From Gammaproteobacteria bacterium (lineage in GTDB: Bacteria; Pseudomonadota; Gammaproteobacteria; Thiohalospirales; Thiohalospiraceae), in assembly GCA_011322575.1 (NCBI GenBank), contig DRMK01000255.1, positions 1-7,314 on the forward strand: 7,314 bases of DNA. Direction: 5' to 3'. Made by a program: the position numbers and the translations under genes. The notes under the pieces are model-generated. The model was given only the letters and a program-made list of their open reading frames with translations. It was not told where the DNA came from and did no database searches. The stretch's first letter is position 1; the number at the start of each line of letters is the position of its first letter. Shown here one piece after another: positions 6,785 to 7,314 of the stretch.

Positions 6785-6810
6785 GCGGCGGGAACGCCGC
6801 TTCGCGCGGC
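6785..6810 (-). other. Two mutually exclusive GC hairpins in the argG-rpe spacer
   Basis: Reading the minus strand, three arms occur in order: GCCGC (6810-6806), GCGGCG (6800-6795) and CGCCGC (6790-6785). The middle arm pairs perfectly with the last (6 pairs, loop TTCC) or with the first (5 pairs, loop GCGAA), not with both. No T-run follows, so this is not a standard intrinsic terminator. It lies about 27 bases upstream of the rpe ATG. It may influence read-through or messenger stability, or be chance structure in GC-rich DNA. Confidence 0.4.
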
Positions 6811-6855
6811 ACACTTTACCCGATCCGCCGCCAAACTGCACCCGCCGGATGGCTG

Positions 6856-7314
6856 TCACCCCTGCCGCTGGCGGGCGCCGATGCGCAGCCGCAGGGCGTT
6901 GAGCTTGATGAACCCTTCCGCATCCTGCTGGTCGTAGGCCCCCTGGTCCTCCTCAAAAGTGGCGATGGCGGGGTCGAACAGGCTGTCGCTGTCCGATCTC
7001 CGGCCCGCCACCATCACGCTGCCCTTGTGCAGCTTGAGGCGGACCATACCGTTCACGGTGCTCTGGGAGGCATCGATCATCTCCTGCAGCATCTTCCGCT
7101 CCGGCGACCACCAGTAGCCGTTGTAGATCAGGGTGGCGTAACGGGGCATCAGCTCCTCTTTCAGGTGGGCCACCTCCCGGTCGAGAGTGATGGATTCGAT
7201 GGCGCGATGGGCCTTGAGCATGATGGTTCCGGCGGGTGTCTCGTAGCAGCCGCGGGATTTCATCCCCACGTAGCGGTTCTCCACGATGTCCGCCCGGCCG
7301 ATGCCGTTTTCGCC
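6856..7314 (-). CDS. argG: Argininosuccinate synthase, C-terminal part (cut by the window edge)
   Basis: ATP-dependent ligase joining citrulline and aspartate to argininosuccinate, the penultimate step of arginine synthesis. The visible 152 residues are roughly the last 40 percent of a family that is usually about 400 residues. The frame is open to the right edge, so the start lies outside. It opens with the conserved GENGIGRADIVENRYVGMKSRG segment of the synthetase domain (seen from 7314 down), then YETPAGTI, and the C-terminal oligomerisation region with YNGYWWSPERKMLQ, VRLKLHKG and GRRSDSDSLFD. The sequence fits the common bacterial form rather than the divergent E. coli type. The stop is TGA at 6858-6856. 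It is on the same strand as rpe but 97 bases away, so co-transcription is possible but not shown. Confidence 0.95.
   Translation of the reverse strand, partial: GENGIGRADIVENRYVGMKSRGCYETPAGTIMLKAHRAIESITLDREVAHLKEELMPRYATLIYNGYWWSPERKMLQEMIDASQSTVNGMVRLKLHKGSVMVAGRRSDSDSLFDPAIATFEEDQGAYDQQDAEGFIKLNALRLRIGARQRQG

Noticed and set aside
6759..6812. Longer rpe starting at GTG 6812
   Set aside because: The 18 extra residues do not look like the Rpe family, cover the hairpin region and lack a good ribosome binding site, whereas ATG 6758 has one 8 bases away.
6812..6835. Promoter for rpe (TTGGCG and TAAAGT on the minus strand)
   Set aside because: Each box matches the sigma-70 consensus at four of six positions, but the spacer is only 10 bases, far from the usual 16-18.
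1..7314. CRISPR arrays, tRNA or rRNA genes, insertion sequences
   Set aside because: I saw no regularly spaced repeats, no cloverleaf-like segments in the intergenic gaps, no transposase and no terminal inverted repeats; nearly all the window is accounted for by housekeeping-type genes.

Overview
The window looks like a chromosomal segment of a moderately GC-rich gammaproteobacterium. A PilY1-type pilus protein lies beside a biosynthetic run in the order argG, rpe, gph, trpE. The rpe-gph pair is a classic gammaproteobacterial linkage (E. coli has dam-rpe-gph-trpS), and rpe-gph-trpE is familiar in pseudomonads and purple sulphur bacteria. The species cannot be named from the sequence. An autotrophic, sulphur-oxidising lineage is a reasonable guess, because Rpe and phosphoglycolate phosphatase both serve the Calvin cycle, but no RuBisCO gene is visible.

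Layout: bases 1-61 hold what may be the last codons of an upstream minor-pilin gene (stop at 19-21) and the ribosome binding site of the next gene. Bases 62-3826 (+ strand) are one intact 1254-residue PilY1/PilC-family protein. It has a Sec signal peptide, a von Willebrand A (vWA) domain with a complete MIDAS metal site, several calcium-loop candidates and a C-terminal beta-propeller region. A 25-base gap separates its stop from the stop of the convergent trpE. The rest of the window is on the minus strand and is transcribed right to left: the 3' third of argG (cut by the window edge), a 97-base spacer with a three-arm hairpin motif, rpe, gph (5 bases after rpe) and trpE (40 bases after gph).

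Function: the left half makes a large secreted protein that primes type IV pilus assembly and acts at the pilus tip as a calcium-dependent adhesin or mechanosensor. The right half links arginine synthesis (ArgG), pentose phosphate/Calvin-cycle carbon flow (Rpe), 2-phosphoglycolate salvage (Gph) and the first committed step of tryptophan synthesis (TrpE). Rpe, Gph and TrpE are close enough to be one operon. Neither module is complete: no trpG follows trpE and no pilE-like minor pilin follows pilY1, because the two runs meet tail to tail.

I found no mobile element, CRISPR array, tRNA or rRNA, and no convincing undescribed system. The points most worth checking are the number and placement of calcium loops in PilY1, the base-composition shift within that gene, the point where the two gene runs meet, and the competing hairpins upstream of rpe.
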